Origin: Ectobacillus sp. JY-23
GTDB taxonomy: Bacteria > Bacillota > Bacilli > Bacillales > Bacillaceae_G
Length of the DNA: 64,000 bases
Direction: 5' to 3'
Assembly (NCBI RefSeq): GCF_023022965.1
Contig: NZ_CP095462.1
Coordinates: forward strand, 2,294,001 to 2,358,000
The translations under genes were made by a program, and so were the position numbers. Of this stretch, positions 37,965 through 47,199 are shown one piece after another. The stretch's first letter is position 1. Each line of letters opens with the position of its first letter. The notes beneath the pieces are model-generated. The model did no database searches. It was not told the DNA's origin and was given only the letters and a program-made list of their open reading frames with translations.

Positions 37965-38936
37965 TTATAAAGCCTGCGCCGCTGTAATTAAAGCAAGCTT
38001 ATATACATCTTCCTCGTTGCAACCGCGAGACAAATCATTAACAGGCATATTCAAGCCTTGTAGGATTGGTCCGATTGCTTCAAAGTTACCTAAGCGCTGT
38101 GCAATTTTGTAGCCAATGTTACCAGCTTCAAGGCTTGGGAATACGAATACATTCGCGTCACCTTTAATAACAGAGCCTGGCGCTTTCTTTTCTGCTACAG
38201 ACGGTACGAAAGCCGCGTCGAATTGGAATTCGCCATCTAAAGTTAACTCAGGCGCCATTTCTTTTGCGATGCGCGTTGCTTCTACTACCTTGTCTGTTTC
38301 TGGAGACTTCGCAGAGCCCTTCGTCGAGAAGCTCAGCATCGCTACGCGTGGCTCAACGCCAAACAAGTCTGCAGTTTTTGCACTTTCAATTGCAATTTCA
38401 GCCAAGTCCTGTGCATTAGGTGAGATGTTAATTGCGCAATCTGCAAACACATACTTTTCATCTTCACGTACCATGATGAAAACACCGGAAGTTTTTGTTA
38501 CACCTGGCTTTGTTTTAATAATCTGCAGAGCAGGACGTACTGTATCAGCTGTAGAATGCGCCGCACCGCTCACAAGGCCTTGCGCTTTGCCCATGTAAAC
38601 AAGCATTGTGCCAAAATAGTTTTCGTCCTGTAAAATTTTACGTGCATCTTCCTCAGATGCTTTTCCTTTACGGCGCTCCACAAAAGAAGCAACCATTTCA
38701 TCCATTGCTTCGTATGTAGACGGATCATAAATGGTAACGCCGCTTAATGTTAGATTCATGCTTTGTGCCTTCGCTTCGATATCGCCTTTAGCGCCGATTA
38801 AAATCGGTGTCACAAGCTCATCCTTTGCTAATCTTTCAGCTGCACCTAAAATGCGCTCATCCGTTCCTTCCGGGAAGACGATCGTCGTGCCTTTTCCGTG
38901 TAGCTTATCTTTTAACACTGCAAATAAATCACTCAT
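37965..38936 (-). CDS. pta: Phosphate acetyltransferase
   Basis: Converts acetyl-CoA and phosphate to acetyl phosphate and CoA, the first step of acetate overflow. 323 residues, the same as B. subtilis Pta. Conserved: IVFPEGTDERILGAAERL, GAAHSTADTVRPALQI, MLSFSTKGSAK and GDANVFVFPSLEAGNIGYK. The ATG at 38934-38936 has GAGGAGG 8 nt upstream; the frame extends 10 codons further without support. Short class, lacking the N-terminal regulatory domain found in enterobacterial Pta. Confidence 0.96.
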   Translation of the reverse strand: MSDLFAVLKDKLHGKGTTIVFPEGTDERILGAAERLAKDELVTPILIGAKGDIEAKAQSMNLTLSGVTIYDPSTYEAMDEMVASFVERRKGKASEEDARKILQDENYFGTMLVYMGKAQGLVSGAAHSTADTVRPALQIIKTKPGVTKTSGVFIMVREDEKYVFADCAINISPNAQDLAEIAIESAKTADLFGVEPRVAMLSFSTKGSAKSPETDKVVEATRIAKEMAPELTLDGEFQFDAAFVPSVAEKKAPGSVIKGDANVFVFPSLEAGNIGYKIAQRLGNFEAIGPILQGLNMPVNDLSRGCNEEDVYKLALITAAQAL

Positions 38937-39150
38937 TCGTAAAGCCTCCTCAAAAATGTACTCCATCCATTAGGATAAAGCTTTTTGTATATAATTTAAA
39001 CTTTATCGGCTTAAAAAATGAGGAAACACAAAATGATTATATATTAAAAATTTTCAGGAATAATTGTGTCAGCTTTATGTACGATTTTAGTTTTGCTCCG
39101 CTTTTGTGCTATAGTAAGGATATGACAATCTACATAATGAGGTGACCCTA

Positions 39151-39894
39151 ATGAGTGAAGCAGCACAAACACTAGATGGTTGGTACAGTTTACATGATTT
39201 CCGTACAATGGACTGGGTTTCGTGGAAGCAACTTCCGAGCGATGAGCGTGAAACGGCGATCGCGGAATTTTTAAATATCGTAAGCAAGTGGAATGATACG
39301 GAAGCAGCTGGCGCAGGTAGTCATGCGATTTATTCTATCGTGGGGCAAAAGGCAGACATCATGTTCATGATCTTGCGTCCAACGATGGAAGAATTAAATG
39401 AAATTGAAACTGAATTCAATAAAACAAAGCTTGCAGAATATATGGTTCCTGCATACTCCTATGTATCTGTAGTCGAGCTAAGCAACTATCTTCCTGCAGG
39501 CGAGAACCCGTATGAAAATCCACAAATTATGGCGCGCTTAAAGCCAATTCTTCCAAAAATGAATCATGTTTGTTTCTATCCAATGGATAAACGTCGCAAC
39601 GGTGAAGACAACTGGTACATGCTTTCAATGGAAGATCGCAAAGCAATGATGTACAGCCACGGTAAAATTGGCAGACAATATGCTGGAAAAGTACGTCAAA
39701 TTATCACAGGATCTGTTGGGTTTGATGACTATGAGTGGGGCGTAACTTTATTTGCTGATGATGTGCTTCAATTTAAAAAGCTTGTATACGAAATGCGCTT
39801 TGATGAAGTAAGTGCACGCTTTGGCGAATTCGGCTCTTTCTTTGTCGGCAATATTCTTTCAGTAGAGAAGATCGGGAAGTTTCTAGAAGTATAA
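39151..39894 (+). CDS. hemQ: Coproheme decarboxylase HemQ
   Basis: Last enzyme of the coproporphyrin-dependent haem pathway of Firmicutes; peroxide-dependent decarboxylation of coproheme III to haem b. 247 residues of the chlorite-dismutase fold. Y143 in FYPMDKRR corresponds to the radical Tyr, and H170 in [13 protein letters not shown] to the proximal haem ligand. The ATG at 39151 follows GAGGTGACCCTA, giving the usual N-terminus. Divergent from pta, as in B. subtilis ywfI-pta. Confidence 0.95.
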   Translation: MSEAAQTLDGWYSLHDFRTMDWVSWKQLPSDERETAIAEFLNIVSKWNDTEAAGAGSHAIYSIVGQKADIMFMILRPTMEELNEIETEFNKTKLAEYMVPAYSYVSVVELSNYLPAGENPYENPQIMARLKPILPKMNHVCFYPMDKRRNGEDNWYMLSMEDRKAMMYSHGKIGRQYAGKVRQIITGSVGFDDYEWGVTLFADDVLQFKKLVYEMRFDEVSARFGEFGSFFVGNILSVEKIGKFLEV

Positions 39895-39898
39895 TCCA

Positions 39899-39927
39899 CA
39901 AGGTGTCCAAATGGGCACCTTTTTTAT
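39899..39927 (+). terminator. Terminator of hemQ
   Basis: AAGGTGTCC (39900-39908) pairs with GGGCACCTT (39913-39921), one G-U pair, followed by TTTTTATTT. Confidence 0.85.
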
Positions 39928-40084
39928 TTGTCCACTTCTTAGTCATAAGTTGACTTGCCATCTCATAGGTATGAACTATGTGAGTTCATTTTTTAGCTTG
40001 CTTTTCAACGCATGGATTCACTCTGGTTTTTTCTCATAAACACCTGAGAACGATTTGCGCACGTATGAAAAACGGGGTGAAGGT

Positions 40085-40513
40085 ATGGGGGTTATCGCTT
40101 ACAACGAAGAACACGTTAAGCTTTTAGCACGTTTGATACGGGCAGAAGCAGAAGGTGAAGGGCAGCTTGGCATGCTGATGGTCGGCAATGTCGGCGTGAA
40201 CCGTGTTTTGGGAGATTGCTTGGACTTTAAAAAGATTCGTAACTTGCAGCAAATGGTCTTTCAAAATCCTGGTGGTTTTGAGGCTACACAAAAAGGTTAC
40301 TTTTATCAGCGAGCGCGAGATAGCGATATTGAATTGGCACGCCGAGTTGTCAGAGGCGATCGCTTCTGGCCAGCGTCCTTCGGTTTATGGTTCTTCAGAC
40401 CAACTGGTGCATGTCCGCCGACTTGGTACAATCAAAAAAATTCTGGGCGCTACAAGAAGCACTGCTTCTTCCAACCATCAGGAAGCGATTGTCCAAAAGT
40501 ATTCTCTATTTAA
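40085..40513 (+). CDS. cwlJ: Spore cortex-lytic enzyme CwlJ
   Basis: 142-residue cell wall hydrolase of the SleB/CwlJ catalytic family without a peptidoglycan-binding domain, same length as B. subtilis CwlJ. It depolymerises cortex during germination and responds to Ca-dipicolinate. Catalytic Glu lies in RAEAEGEGQLGMLMVGNVGVNR; the family also shows YFYQRARDSD and FRPTGACPPTWYNQ. No signal peptide, as expected for a coat-deposited mother-cell protein. The ATG at 40085 follows GGGGTGAAGGT; the frame opens ten codons earlier. Operon with gerQ, 15 nt apart. Confidence 0.95.
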   Translation: MGVIAYNEEHVKLLARLIRAEAEGEGQLGMLMVGNVGVNRVLGDCLDFKKIRNLQQMVFQNPGGFEATQKGYFYQRARDSDIELARRVVRGDRFWPASFGLWFFRPTGACPPTWYNQKNSGRYKKHCFFQPSGSDCPKVFSI

Positions 40514-40528
40514 TAAGGGGGTTTACGT

Positions 40529-40930
40529 ATGAATCAAGGTCCATATTACGGAAACGGAGGCGGTTTTTATCAAGCAGCAGGTTCTCAGCTGCCACCAGCC
40601 CAGCCGAGTCCTCAGCAAGTACAGGCCGCACAGGCACAATACGCAATGTCACAAGGTATGTTGCCACTTGAGCAATCTTACATCGAAAACATCCTACGTT
40701 TAAACAAAGGCAAACAAGCAACTGTTTATATGACATATGAGCGAGGCAGCTCCCTTGGTACGCAGGCCTATAAAGGCATCATTGAAGCAGCAGGCCGCGA
40801 TCACCTCATTATCAGTGAGCCAGAAAGCGGCAAGCGTTACTTACTATTAATGATTTACCTAGACTACGTTGAGTTTCCTGAAGAGATTATCTATTTCCCA
40901 CAAGGAGCTGCCACATACGCCCCAAGATAA
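40529..40930 (+). CDS. gerQ: Spore coat protein GerQ
   Basis: 133-residue coat protein needed to localise CwlJ and cross-linked by transglutaminase in B. subtilis. The N-terminal 40 residues are rich in Gly, Tyr, Pro and Gln; the conserved domain begins at MLPLEQSYIENILRLNKGK and ends with YVEFPEEIIYF. ATG with AAGGGGGTTTACGT. Partner of cwlJ in the same operon, which is expected to be mother-cell (sigma-E) expressed. A good terminator overlaps the stop. Confidence 0.95.
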   Translation: MNQGPYYGNGGGFYQAAGSQLPPAQPSPQQVQAAQAQYAMSQGMLPLEQSYIENILRLNKGKQATVYMTYERGSSLGTQAYKGIIEAAGRDHLIISEPESGKRYLLLMIYLDYVEFPEEIIYFPQGAATYAPR

Positions 40931-40955
40931 GCACGGGATTCCCGTGCTTTTTCTT
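40929..40955 (+). terminator. Terminator of cwlJ-gerQ
   Basis: AAGCACGGG (40929-40937) pairs with CCCGTGCTT (40941-40949), followed by TTTTCTT. Confidence 0.88.
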
Positions 40956-41004
40956 ATTTAGAACGCTGACGCTTTAAACTAACTCCTTCCTAGTATTCCG
41001 TTCC

Positions 41005-41066
41005 GCTCTTCTATCGGCTGAACTGCTCTTCTATCGGCCAATTCCACTCTTCTATCGGCCGAATAC
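41005..41066 (+). repeat. Three tandem 20-21 bp repeats with CTCTTCTATCGGC core
   Basis: Units at 41005-41024, 41025-41045 and 41046-41066 share the core CTCTTCTATCGGC(T/C) and differ mainly in the last six bases. A fourth single core occurs at 17169. They lie between the convergent gerQ and ywdK ends. Confidence 0.8.
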
Positions 41067-41076
41067 AGCCCACATA

Positions 41077-41108
41077 AAAAAGATTGGCGAGCACTCGCCA
41101 ATCTTTTT
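41077..41108 (-). terminator. Terminator of ywdK
   Basis: A 15 bp perfect stem with 2-nt centre, overlapping the stop codon, with A/T tracts at both ends. Confidence 0.85.
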
Positions 41109-41478
41109 ACATCCCTTTCATAACCGCAATTGCTACTAACACCCATCCAGCTAGGAACGCCAAGCCTCCAATTGGTGTGATTGCCCCTAATACCTTTATA
41201 CCTGTCAATGCCATAACATACAGACTGCCAGAGAAAATAAGGATACCTGCAACCATCAGCCAGCCGGCCGCCGTCAGCATGGATGTTTGGCCAAGCTTAC
41301 CGATTAGAAAAGCGATGACAAACAACCCGCCAACATGAAACATTTGATATGTAACACCTGTCTTCCAGTTTTGCAGCATACGCTCCGTTACTTTTCCCTC
41401 TAGTCCGTGTGCGCCGAACGCACCAAGCGCTACTGCTAAAAATGCAAATACACTACCTAATACGAAAAAAAGCTTCAT
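41107..41478 (-). CDS. ywdK: DUF423 family membrane protein (YwdK-like)
   Basis: 123-residue protein with four hydrophobic segments, family DUF423. The N-terminal FVLGSVFAFLAVALGAFGAHGLEGK is diagnostic, with SGSLYVMALTG and PIGGLAFLAGWVLVA later. Function is unknown. ATG with AGGGGTGTAGGAG upstream. It follows the ywdI-like gene by 21 nt; together with the K+ channel gene it makes a three-gene transcript. Confidence 0.88.
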   Translation of the reverse strand: MKLFFVLGSVFAFLAVALGAFGAHGLEGKVTERMLQNWKTGVTYQMFHVGGLFVIAFLIGKLGQTSMLTAAGWLMVAGILIFSGSLYVMALTGIKVLGAITPIGGLAFLAGWVLVAIAVMKGM

Positions 41479-41499
41479 CTCCTACACCCCTTTTACTCA

Positions 41500-41757
41500 T
41501 TAGAAATCCAAAAGAGAACCGCCGTTTGCATCGTTTTCCTGCAGGTACTTCGGCGTCATTGTCTGCGTTACTACAGGGTTGGACTCCGTTAACGGAGCAG
41601 AACGCACCTCCTGCATATTCTCTTCTAATACTAAATCGCATAACGCGCGAACAGCCGTTAAATGCTCTCTTACTTTTTGTGGGTTATGCTTGTGTTGCTC
41701 AGTTAACGTCATTTCTTTCATCAACTTGTTTACAATTGCATCAATTGCAATTTGCAT
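41500..41757 (-). CDS. ywdI: YwdI-like family protein (DUF5327)
   Basis: 85-residue soluble protein. N-terminal helical part MQIAIDAIVNKLMKEMTLTE then CDLVLEENMQ; the last 35 residues are low complexity. It corresponds in size, sequence type and position to B. subtilis ywdI. The ATG at 41755-41757 is used because AGAGGTGA sits just upstream, overlapping the TGA of the channel gene; the first possible GTG would lie inside that site. Function unknown. Confidence 0.78.
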   Translation of the reverse strand: MQIAIDAIVNKLMKEMTLTEQHKHNPQKVREHLTAVRALCDLVLEENMQEVRSAPLTESNPVVTQTMTPKYLQENDANGGSLLDF

Positions 41758-41762
41758 CCTAT

Positions 41763-42746
41763 TCACCTCTTATTTTGACATGCTGCTTCTAAACTCTTTA
41801 GCCTTTTCGACGGTCCAAACACTATTATCATATCATGTTCTTGCAAAATTTCATCATCGGCAGGGTTATGAATAACAGATTCGCCTCGTAATATTGCCAA
41901 TACAGTCACATCAAACCGACCGCGCATAGCATTTGCTCGCAGTGTATTCCTCGCTAAAGGAGAGTTTACGCCAATCCGTACTTCCTCAATGCCAAACATT
42001 TCTCCCGTCGTTAAAATAGTATCGACATAGTTCACGCTCAATGGCTTCATGATATCCATTGCCATGCGCCTTCCTGCAATACTCGAAGGATTGATTACTT
42101 TATTCGCACCTGCCCGACGTAATTTTTCCTCTGATTCTATTCTTTCCGCACGAGCGACGATTTGTACATCATGATTGAGACCGCGCGCCGTTAACGTAAT
42201 GAAGACATTTTCCGCATCGTTAGGAAGGGCTGCAACTAAGCCAGCCGCTTTCGTAATGCCGGCCTTGTGAAGAACCTCATCTTCGGTCGCATCTCCCTCA
42301 ATATAAACCAATTCGGATCCGAACTCCATTTTTTTATCAATGACGATAAAAGGAATACCTTTGCTTTGTAACTCCTCTGTAATTTGCGCTCCAACCCTGC
42401 CATATCCACAAATAATGACATGCTTCTCTAATGCTGTTATTTTCTTTTCCATCCTTCTCCTCCCAAACATATGAAAAATTTCCCCTTCAATAATTAACGC
42501 AGTAGCCGCACCAATCGCGTACGTGACAATTCCAATCCCAAGTGGAATAATGGTGAGGGCAAAGGCTTTACCTGCCGTTGTTTGCGGAATCGCATCACCA
42601 TATCCTACTGTTAAAACGGTAATCATTGTCATCCAAAGTGAATCAAAAAAATTGAGAGGCTCCAGAACCATAAAGCCAATTGTTCCAACTACGATTACTG
42701 CAGCCATACAAATTGCTGCGATAACCAACTGTTTGTAAGCGTACAT
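41763..42746 (-). CDS. Two-TM potassium channel with RCK domain (YugO-like)
   Basis: 327-residue prokaryotic K+ channel. Two membrane helices (about 8-29 and 65-86) flank a pore loop with the selectivity filter TVGYGD. A cytoplasmic RCK module follows: TrkA-N Rossmann fold with VIICGYGRVGAQITEEL and the acidic end of strand two (VIDKK), then a TrkA-C domain. Similar in size to B. subtilis YugO, used in electrical signalling in biofilms, but orthology is not certain. The ATG at 42744-42746 has AGGGAGA 7 nt upstream. The stop overlaps the binding site of the next gene. Confidence 0.9.
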   Translation of the reverse strand: MYAYKQLVIAAICMAAVIVVGTIGFMVLEPLNFFDSLWMTMITVLTVGYGDAIPQTTAGKAFALTIIPLGIGIVTYAIGAATALIIEGEIFHMFGRRRMEKKITALEKHVIICGYGRVGAQITEELQSKGIPFIVIDKKMEFGSELVYIEGDATEDEVLHKAGITKAAGLVAALPNDAENVFITLTARGLNHDVQIVARAERIESEEKLRRAGANKVINPSSIAGRRMAMDIMKPLSVNYVDTILTTGEMFGIEEVRIGVNSPLARNTLRANAMRGRFDVTVLAILRGESVIHNPADDEILQEHDMIIVFGPSKRLKSLEAACQNKR

Positions 42747-42839
42747 AAACATTCTCCCTTTTTCTTTCCTGTAAATCCCTATATACTAGAATAGGTACAA
42801 TTTGGAACTCTCCTTTACTACAGAAAGAGGTTGATACAA

Positions 42840-44105
42840 ATGAAATTGATACTGGTCGCTCTGCAATGGGCTTTCTTTATTTTAGCAGGTAGCCTTGTTG
42901 TCCCCATCAGCATCGCCGCTGGATACGATTTGGAAGGAGCGGAGGCGCTCGCTTTCGTCCAGCGTACGCTATTTGTACTTGGAATCGCCGGGATCTTGCA
43001 GGCATGGCTCGGGCATCGCTTGCCCATTCAAGAGGGACCGGCAGGGTTATGGTGGGGCGTGATGTCCCTGTATGCCGGACTTGGCATCGTTTTATTCGGC
43101 TCACAAACAGAAACGCTGCGCGTCATGCAGTATGCGTTTATGCTAAGCGGTATACTTTGCATATTACTAAGTGTATTTGGCTTAATTGATAAGCTGGTAC
43201 GATTTTTTACACCTACAGTTATCGGTACCTATTTATTTTTGCTTGTGGCGCAGCTAAGCGGTTCCTTCTTAAAGGGCATGGCAGGCCTTGGGCAAAATCA
43301 TGACACGGTACAAGGTGGAATCCTTGCGCTTTCTCTATGTATTATTCTTGCTTCGTTACTCTTTAAAAAAATACCTGTAATTGGTCAATATTCTGTCTTG
43401 TTCAGTATGCTGCTTGGATGGGGCTTATTTGCATGGTTCGGCTTCGCTGAGCCTCTCCCGTCCATAACACAAATAATATCGTTGCCCCGTATATTTGTGT
43501 TTGGACTTCCTCGCATGGAGACTAATATGATTGTGACGGTGGTGTTTGTTACATTACTACTGCTTACAAATATGCTAGCGAGCATTCGCGTTGTCCAACA
43601 AGTACTTGCAGGACAAGATGTTTCTTTTGCAGAAAATCGCTTTAAGCAAGCTGGTATTTTCTCAGGAGTTGGTCAGCTCCTTGGCGGTTTGTTCTCAGCT
43701 ATAGGGCCTGTAGCAATCTCGGGATCCGCAGGCTTTATTTCTTCCTCCAAAATCAATACGCGCCTGCCCTTCATTCTCGGCTCGGCGTTAATTGTAATCA
43801 TGAGCGTATTCCCAGGGGTAACCGCTTTGTTCGCTGGCATTCCACCAGCAGTCGGCTACGCCGCTCTATTTCCTGTATTCTCAGGAATGCTAGGGCTCGC
43901 CTTTAAAGAGTTTGAGAGTGTAACAGACAAAGAAAGAATGTTTCGGATTGTAGGTTTTTCTTTATTTACAGGCATCGGCGTTATGTTTATCCCGCCTCAA
44001 GCCTACACTTCTCTGCCGCCTTTTCTCGCTTCCTTTTTAAGCAACGGCTTAGTTCTAGGTGCTGTTATGGCAATTGTGTTAGATGCTTGGCAACCGCGCA
44101 AATGA
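42840..44105 (+). CDS. ywdJ: NCS2 family uracil/xanthine permease-like transporter (YwdJ)
   Basis: 421-residue integral membrane protein with about 12-14 hydrophobic segments, nucleobase:cation symporter-2 family. The N-terminal QWAFFILAGSLVVPISIAAGYD and the late segment GPVAISGSAGFISSSKI correspond to the family's substrate-site regions, though the usual QxxxP/NxG signatures are not obvious, so the substrate may not be a common purine or pyrimidine. The ATG at 42840 follows AAAGAGGTTGATACAA. Divergent from the K+ channel gene; place matches ywdJ in B. subtilis. Confidence 0.85.
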   Translation: MKLILVALQWAFFILAGSLVVPISIAAGYDLEGAEALAFVQRTLFVLGIAGILQAWLGHRLPIQEGPAGLWWGVMSLYAGLGIVLFGSQTETLRVMQYAFMLSGILCILLSVFGLIDKLVRFFTPTVIGTYLFLLVAQLSGSFLKGMAGLGQNHDTVQGGILALSLCIILASLLFKKIPVIGQYSVLFSMLLGWGLFAWFGFAEPLPSITQIISLPRIFVFGLPRMETNMIVTVVFVTLLLLTNMLASIRVVQQVLAGQDVSFAENRFKQAGIFSGVGQLLGGLFSAIGPVAISGSAGFISSSKINTRLPFILGSALIVIMSVFPGVTALFAGIPPAVGYAALFPVFSGMLGLAFKEFESVTDKERMFRIVGFSLFTGIGVMFIPPQAYTSLPPFLASFLSNGLVLGAVMAIVLDAWQPRK

Positions 44106-44189
44106 GTTGGAAAACTTCTCTCATTGCGCTCTTTTTTGTTTGTTGATAGGATAAAGCTATGAAATCCATCTCAGAAAGGATTTGTATAT

Positions 44190-45008
44190 ATGACTTATAA
44201 AATGATAGTACTAGATTTAGATGATACACTACTTCGTGATGATCATACGATTTCACCTCGTACCAAAGAAGCTTTGATGAAGGCACAAGAAGCTGGTGTA
44301 AAGGTTGTGCTTGCCTCAGGGCGCCCAACTTATGCGATGCTTGATATCGCGAAGGAGCTTCGTCTAGAAGAGTTCGGCAGCTTTATTCTATCTTTTAATG
44401 GTGCTAAAATTATAAACTGTCACACAAACGAGGAGCTTTTTAGCAGCACACTTTCTCCAGAAATGGTAAACCGTCTATATAACATCAGTCGCCGCGAGGA
44501 CTTATTTATGCATACGTATGTAGGCGATGCGATTGTAACAGAGGCAAACAATCAGTATACGGAAATTGAAGCCGATATCACAGGTTTGCCGATTACTGAG
44601 ATTTATAGCTTGCCAGAAGCTGTCACAGAGCCAGTTGTAAAAGTGTTGATGATGGAAGATCCGGAGCGTTTGGCAATTGCCGAGAAAAAACTCCAGGAAG
44701 AATTACAGGACGAGCTAAGCGTTATGCGCTCTAAGCCATTTTTCCTTGAATTTACAGAAGCTGGCGTAACGAAAGGAACAAGCTTGAACCACTTAATTCA
44801 AGAACTGGGCATTACGCGTGAGGAGGTTATCGCTGTGGGCGATAGCTACAATGACTTGGCGATGATTGAGTTTGCCGGGCTTGGGGTTGCGATGGGCAAT
44901 GCACCGGCTGACATTAAAGAAAGAGCAAATTACGTAACAGATACAAACATGAATGATGGCGTTGCGAAGGTTGTAGAAACATTCATACTACAGCCAGCAC
45001 TTGTGTAA
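44190..45008 (+). CDS. Cof-type HAD-IIB family hydrolase
   Basis: 272-residue haloacid dehalogenase superfamily phosphatase, IIB cap type. Motif I DLDDTLLRDD (nucleophile Asp9), motif II VVLASGRP, motif III Lys in GVTKGTSLN, motif IV GDSYNDLAMIEFAG. Likely acts on a sugar phosphate or FMN-type substrate, as other Cof/YidA proteins; substrate unknown. ATG with AGAAAGGATTTG. Single gene with a terminator shared with ung. Confidence 0.93.
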   Translation: MTYKMIVLDLDDTLLRDDHTISPRTKEALMKAQEAGVKVVLASGRPTYAMLDIAKELRLEEFGSFILSFNGAKIINCHTNEELFSSTLSPEMVNRLYNISRREDLFMHTYVGDAIVTEANNQYTEIEADITGLPITEIYSLPEAVTEPVVKVLMMEDPERLAIAEKKLQEELQDELSVMRSKPFFLEFTEAGVTKGTSLNHLIQELGITREEVIAVGDSYNDLAMIEFAGLGVAMGNAPADIKERANYVTDTNMNDGVAKVVETFILQPALV

Positions 45009-45036
45009 AAGAAGAGGCGATTGCCTCTTCTTTTTA
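45007..45036. terminator. Shared terminator of HAD gene and ung
   Basis: AAAAGAAGAGGC (45007-45018) pairs with GCCTCTTCTTTT (45023-45034), A/T tracts on both sides; overlaps the ung stop. Confidence 0.88.
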
Positions 45037-45696
45037 TATGCACCAATCAATTGGCTTTTCTCCAATTCTTACAAGATGTTCATTTATTCTTGAAAACGGT
45101 TGGCTTCCAAAGAAGCCTTTATTTGCAGCAAAAGGGCTTGGATGCGCGGACTCAATAATTGGGTGGTTTGTAATTAAAGGTATTTTTGCTTGTGCATGCT
45201 TGCCCCATAACACAAAAACAACTGGTTTTTCACGTTCATTCAAAAGCTCAATGATACGATCGGTAAAAACCTCCCAGCCCTTTCCTTTATGAGAATTTGG
45301 CTCTCCTTGCCGCACGGTCAATACCGTATTTAAAAGCAGCACACCCTGCTTAGCCCATTTTACTAAGGAACCGTGATTGGGGATAGGGCATCCCATGTCA
45401 CTATGTAGCTCTTTAAAAATATTTTTTAATGACGGGGGCTGTTTTATGCCTTCATTTACAGAAAAGCTAAGTCCCTGTGCTTGATTGGGACCATGGTATG
45501 GGTCTTGCCCTAAAATAACAACGAGGGTGTCGCTGTAGCTTGTATAATGCAGCGCATTAAAAATATCTTGCGCAGGCGGATATATGGTTTGTGTCGCATA
45601 TTCTTCTTTTAAGAATTCCCTGAGCTCCTTATAATACGTTTTTTGAAACTCCTCCTCCAGCAGGTTTTGCCAGTCGTTTTTAAAAATCGGTGCCAT
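45034..45696 (-). CDS. ung: Uracil-DNA glycosylase
   Basis: Removes uracil from DNA to start base-excision repair. 220 residues, family 1. Catalytic Asp65 in [19 protein letters not shown] (split over 63-81) and the leucine-loop His region [13 protein letters not shown] near residue 185. Start ATG preceded by AGAAGGGATGAGT. The same gene (ywdG) sits in this neighbourhood in B. subtilis. Confidence 0.96.
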   Translation of the reverse strand: MAPIFKNDWQNLLEEEFQKTYYKELREFLKEEYATQTIYPPAQDIFNALHYTSYSDTLVVILGQDPYHGPNQAQGLSFSVNEGIKQPPSLKNIFKELHSDMGCPIPNHGSLVKWAKQGVLLLNTVLTVRQGEPNSHKGKGWEVFTDRIIELLNEREKPVVFVLWGKHAQAKIPLITNHPIIESAHPSPFAANKGFFGSQPFSRINEHLVRIGEKPIDWCI

Positions 45697-45793
45697 CTAT
45701 ACTCATCCCTTCTATGTATTTCTTCCCACCATCGTACACGTTGTGCTTATGAAAAAGCAATGACCGCATGATACAATAATAAAGAAAGGGGCG

Positions 45794-47032
45794 ATGAACG
45801 TGACCATAGATGTATTAGCCAAGCCGCTTACACTTCCCTGCGGCACCATAATCAAAAACCGCTTTTTTAAATCTGCGATGAGCGAGGGGCTCGCAACCGT
45901 AGATCACCGTCCTACTCCACTTCTTACCACTCTGTACGAGACATGGGCAGATGGAGGAGCCGGTCTGGTTGTAACGGGCAATGTCATGATAGACAGCCGC
46001 GCCTTAGGAGAGCCCCGCAACGTCGTGCTGGAGCATGAGCATGATTTAGATCGGTACAAACAGTGGGCAAAGGCAGGTACAGCGCATAACACACACCTTT
46101 GGATGCAGCTGAATCATCCCGGCAAGCAAGCCTTATCTGTATTGACAAAGGAGTCTGTTGCACCGAGTGCCATTCCCCTTGCCGGTGATATAGGGCGCTT
46201 TTTCGCCCCACCCCGCGCACTTGCAACGGAAGAAATTTACGATTTAATTGAACGCTTCGGAAACGCAGCGGCAATTGCAAAACGCGCCGGGTTTACTGGC
46301 GTACAAATTCATGCCGCGCACGGCTATCTCATCAGCCAATTTTTATCACCTCTTCATAACCAACGGAATGATGAATGGGGAGGATCGCTGCAAAATCGAA
46401 TGAAGTTTTTACTAGAAGTGTACTATAACATCCGCTACAAGGTTGGAAGGAGCTTTCCAATCGGTGTAAAGCTCAACTCAGCTGATTTTCAGCGCGGTGG
46501 CTTTACAGAAGCAGAGTCTATGCAAGTTGTAAAAGAACTGGCACAGGCTGGAGTTGACTTACTTGAGATTTCAGGAGGCACGTATGAAAACCCAAGCATG
46601 ACAGGCAGAAATATGAAGGAAAGTACGAAAAAACGCGAGGCATATTTTTTAGAATATGCGGAACGGGTGCGAGAGCTTGTCAAAACACCACTTGTTGTCA
46701 CAGGCGGATTCCGCACGCCGCAGGGTATGGCTGAAGCTATTGCAAGCAGCGCAACCGATATGATTGGTTTAGCTCGTCCTCTTGCAGTAGAACCGGACTT
46801 GCCTAAGAAAATACTGGCCGGTGACATGAAAGTGCGGCAGCTACCGCCTATCCAAACAGGTGTTAAGGCCATTGATAACGCTGCCATGCTTGAGATGATT
46901 TGGTATGAGCAGCAGCTTGAGCGCATAGGAAAAGGAAAAGAACCAAAGCCATCGTATAATGCTTGGCTATCTCTTGCGCAGACTATCGTCACGCAAGGTA
47001 AGAATGTCTTTCAGAAACGAAGAAGCCAATAG
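45794..47032 (+). CDS. NADH:flavin oxidoreductase, Old Yellow Enzyme family
   Basis: 412-residue FMN-dependent reductase with the OYE/2,4-dienoyl-CoA reductase TIM barrel only; the C-terminal Fe-S and FAD/NAD domains of FadH are missing. Motifs: KNRFFKSAMSEG, MQLNHPGKQ, GVQIHAAHGYLISQFLSP with the substrate-binding His pair, NDEWGGSLQNRMKF, and ATDMIGLARPL near the end. ATG at 45794 lies very close to the AAAGGGGCG site; the GTG two codons later (45800) has better spacing and may be the true start. Substrate probably an alpha,beta-unsaturated carbonyl compound. Confidence 0.9.
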   Translation: MNVTIDVLAKPLTLPCGTIIKNRFFKSAMSEGLATVDHRPTPLLTTLYETWADGGAGLVVTGNVMIDSRALGEPRNVVLEHEHDLDRYKQWAKAGTAHNTHLWMQLNHPGKQALSVLTKESVAPSAIPLAGDIGRFFAPPRALATEEIYDLIERFGNAAAIAKRAGFTGVQIHAAHGYLISQFLSPLHNQRNDEWGGSLQNRMKFLLEVYYNIRYKVGRSFPIGVKLNSADFQRGGFTEAESMQVVKELAQAGVDLLEISGGTYENPSMTGRNMKESTKKREAYFLEYAERVRELVKTPLVVTGGFRTPQGMAEAIASSATDMIGLARPLAVEPDLPKKILAGDMKVRQLPPIQTGVKAIDNAAMLEMIWYEQQLERIGKGKEPKPSYNAWLSLAQTIVTQGKNVFQKRRSQ

Positions 47033-47103
47033 TGCACATCTTCTTTTTTCTAAGTAATGCACACGTTAATAATTAGTTGGTTGCATGAAGTGGATAGGAT
47101 GGA

Positions 47104-47184
47104 CATTGCAGGCGCATAGCACTCTCTCTGACTGCCTGTGAAATGTGGAATTTGTAACGAAAAACAGCAACGAACTTTAACTGA
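47104..47184. repeat. Decayed MITE-like element
   Basis: Same orientation as the 34.19 kb copy; GCAGGCGCATAGC, TCTCTCTGACTGCC, and AGCAACGAACTTTAAC remain recognisable, but the left half is lost and many bases changed. It forms the leader of the next gene. Confidence 0.7.
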
Positions 47185-47199
47185 GAGAAGGACACTAAA

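Noticed and set aside
41005-41066. Possible CRISPR array
   Set aside because: The units are directly adjacent with no spacers, only three copies, and no cas genes are near.
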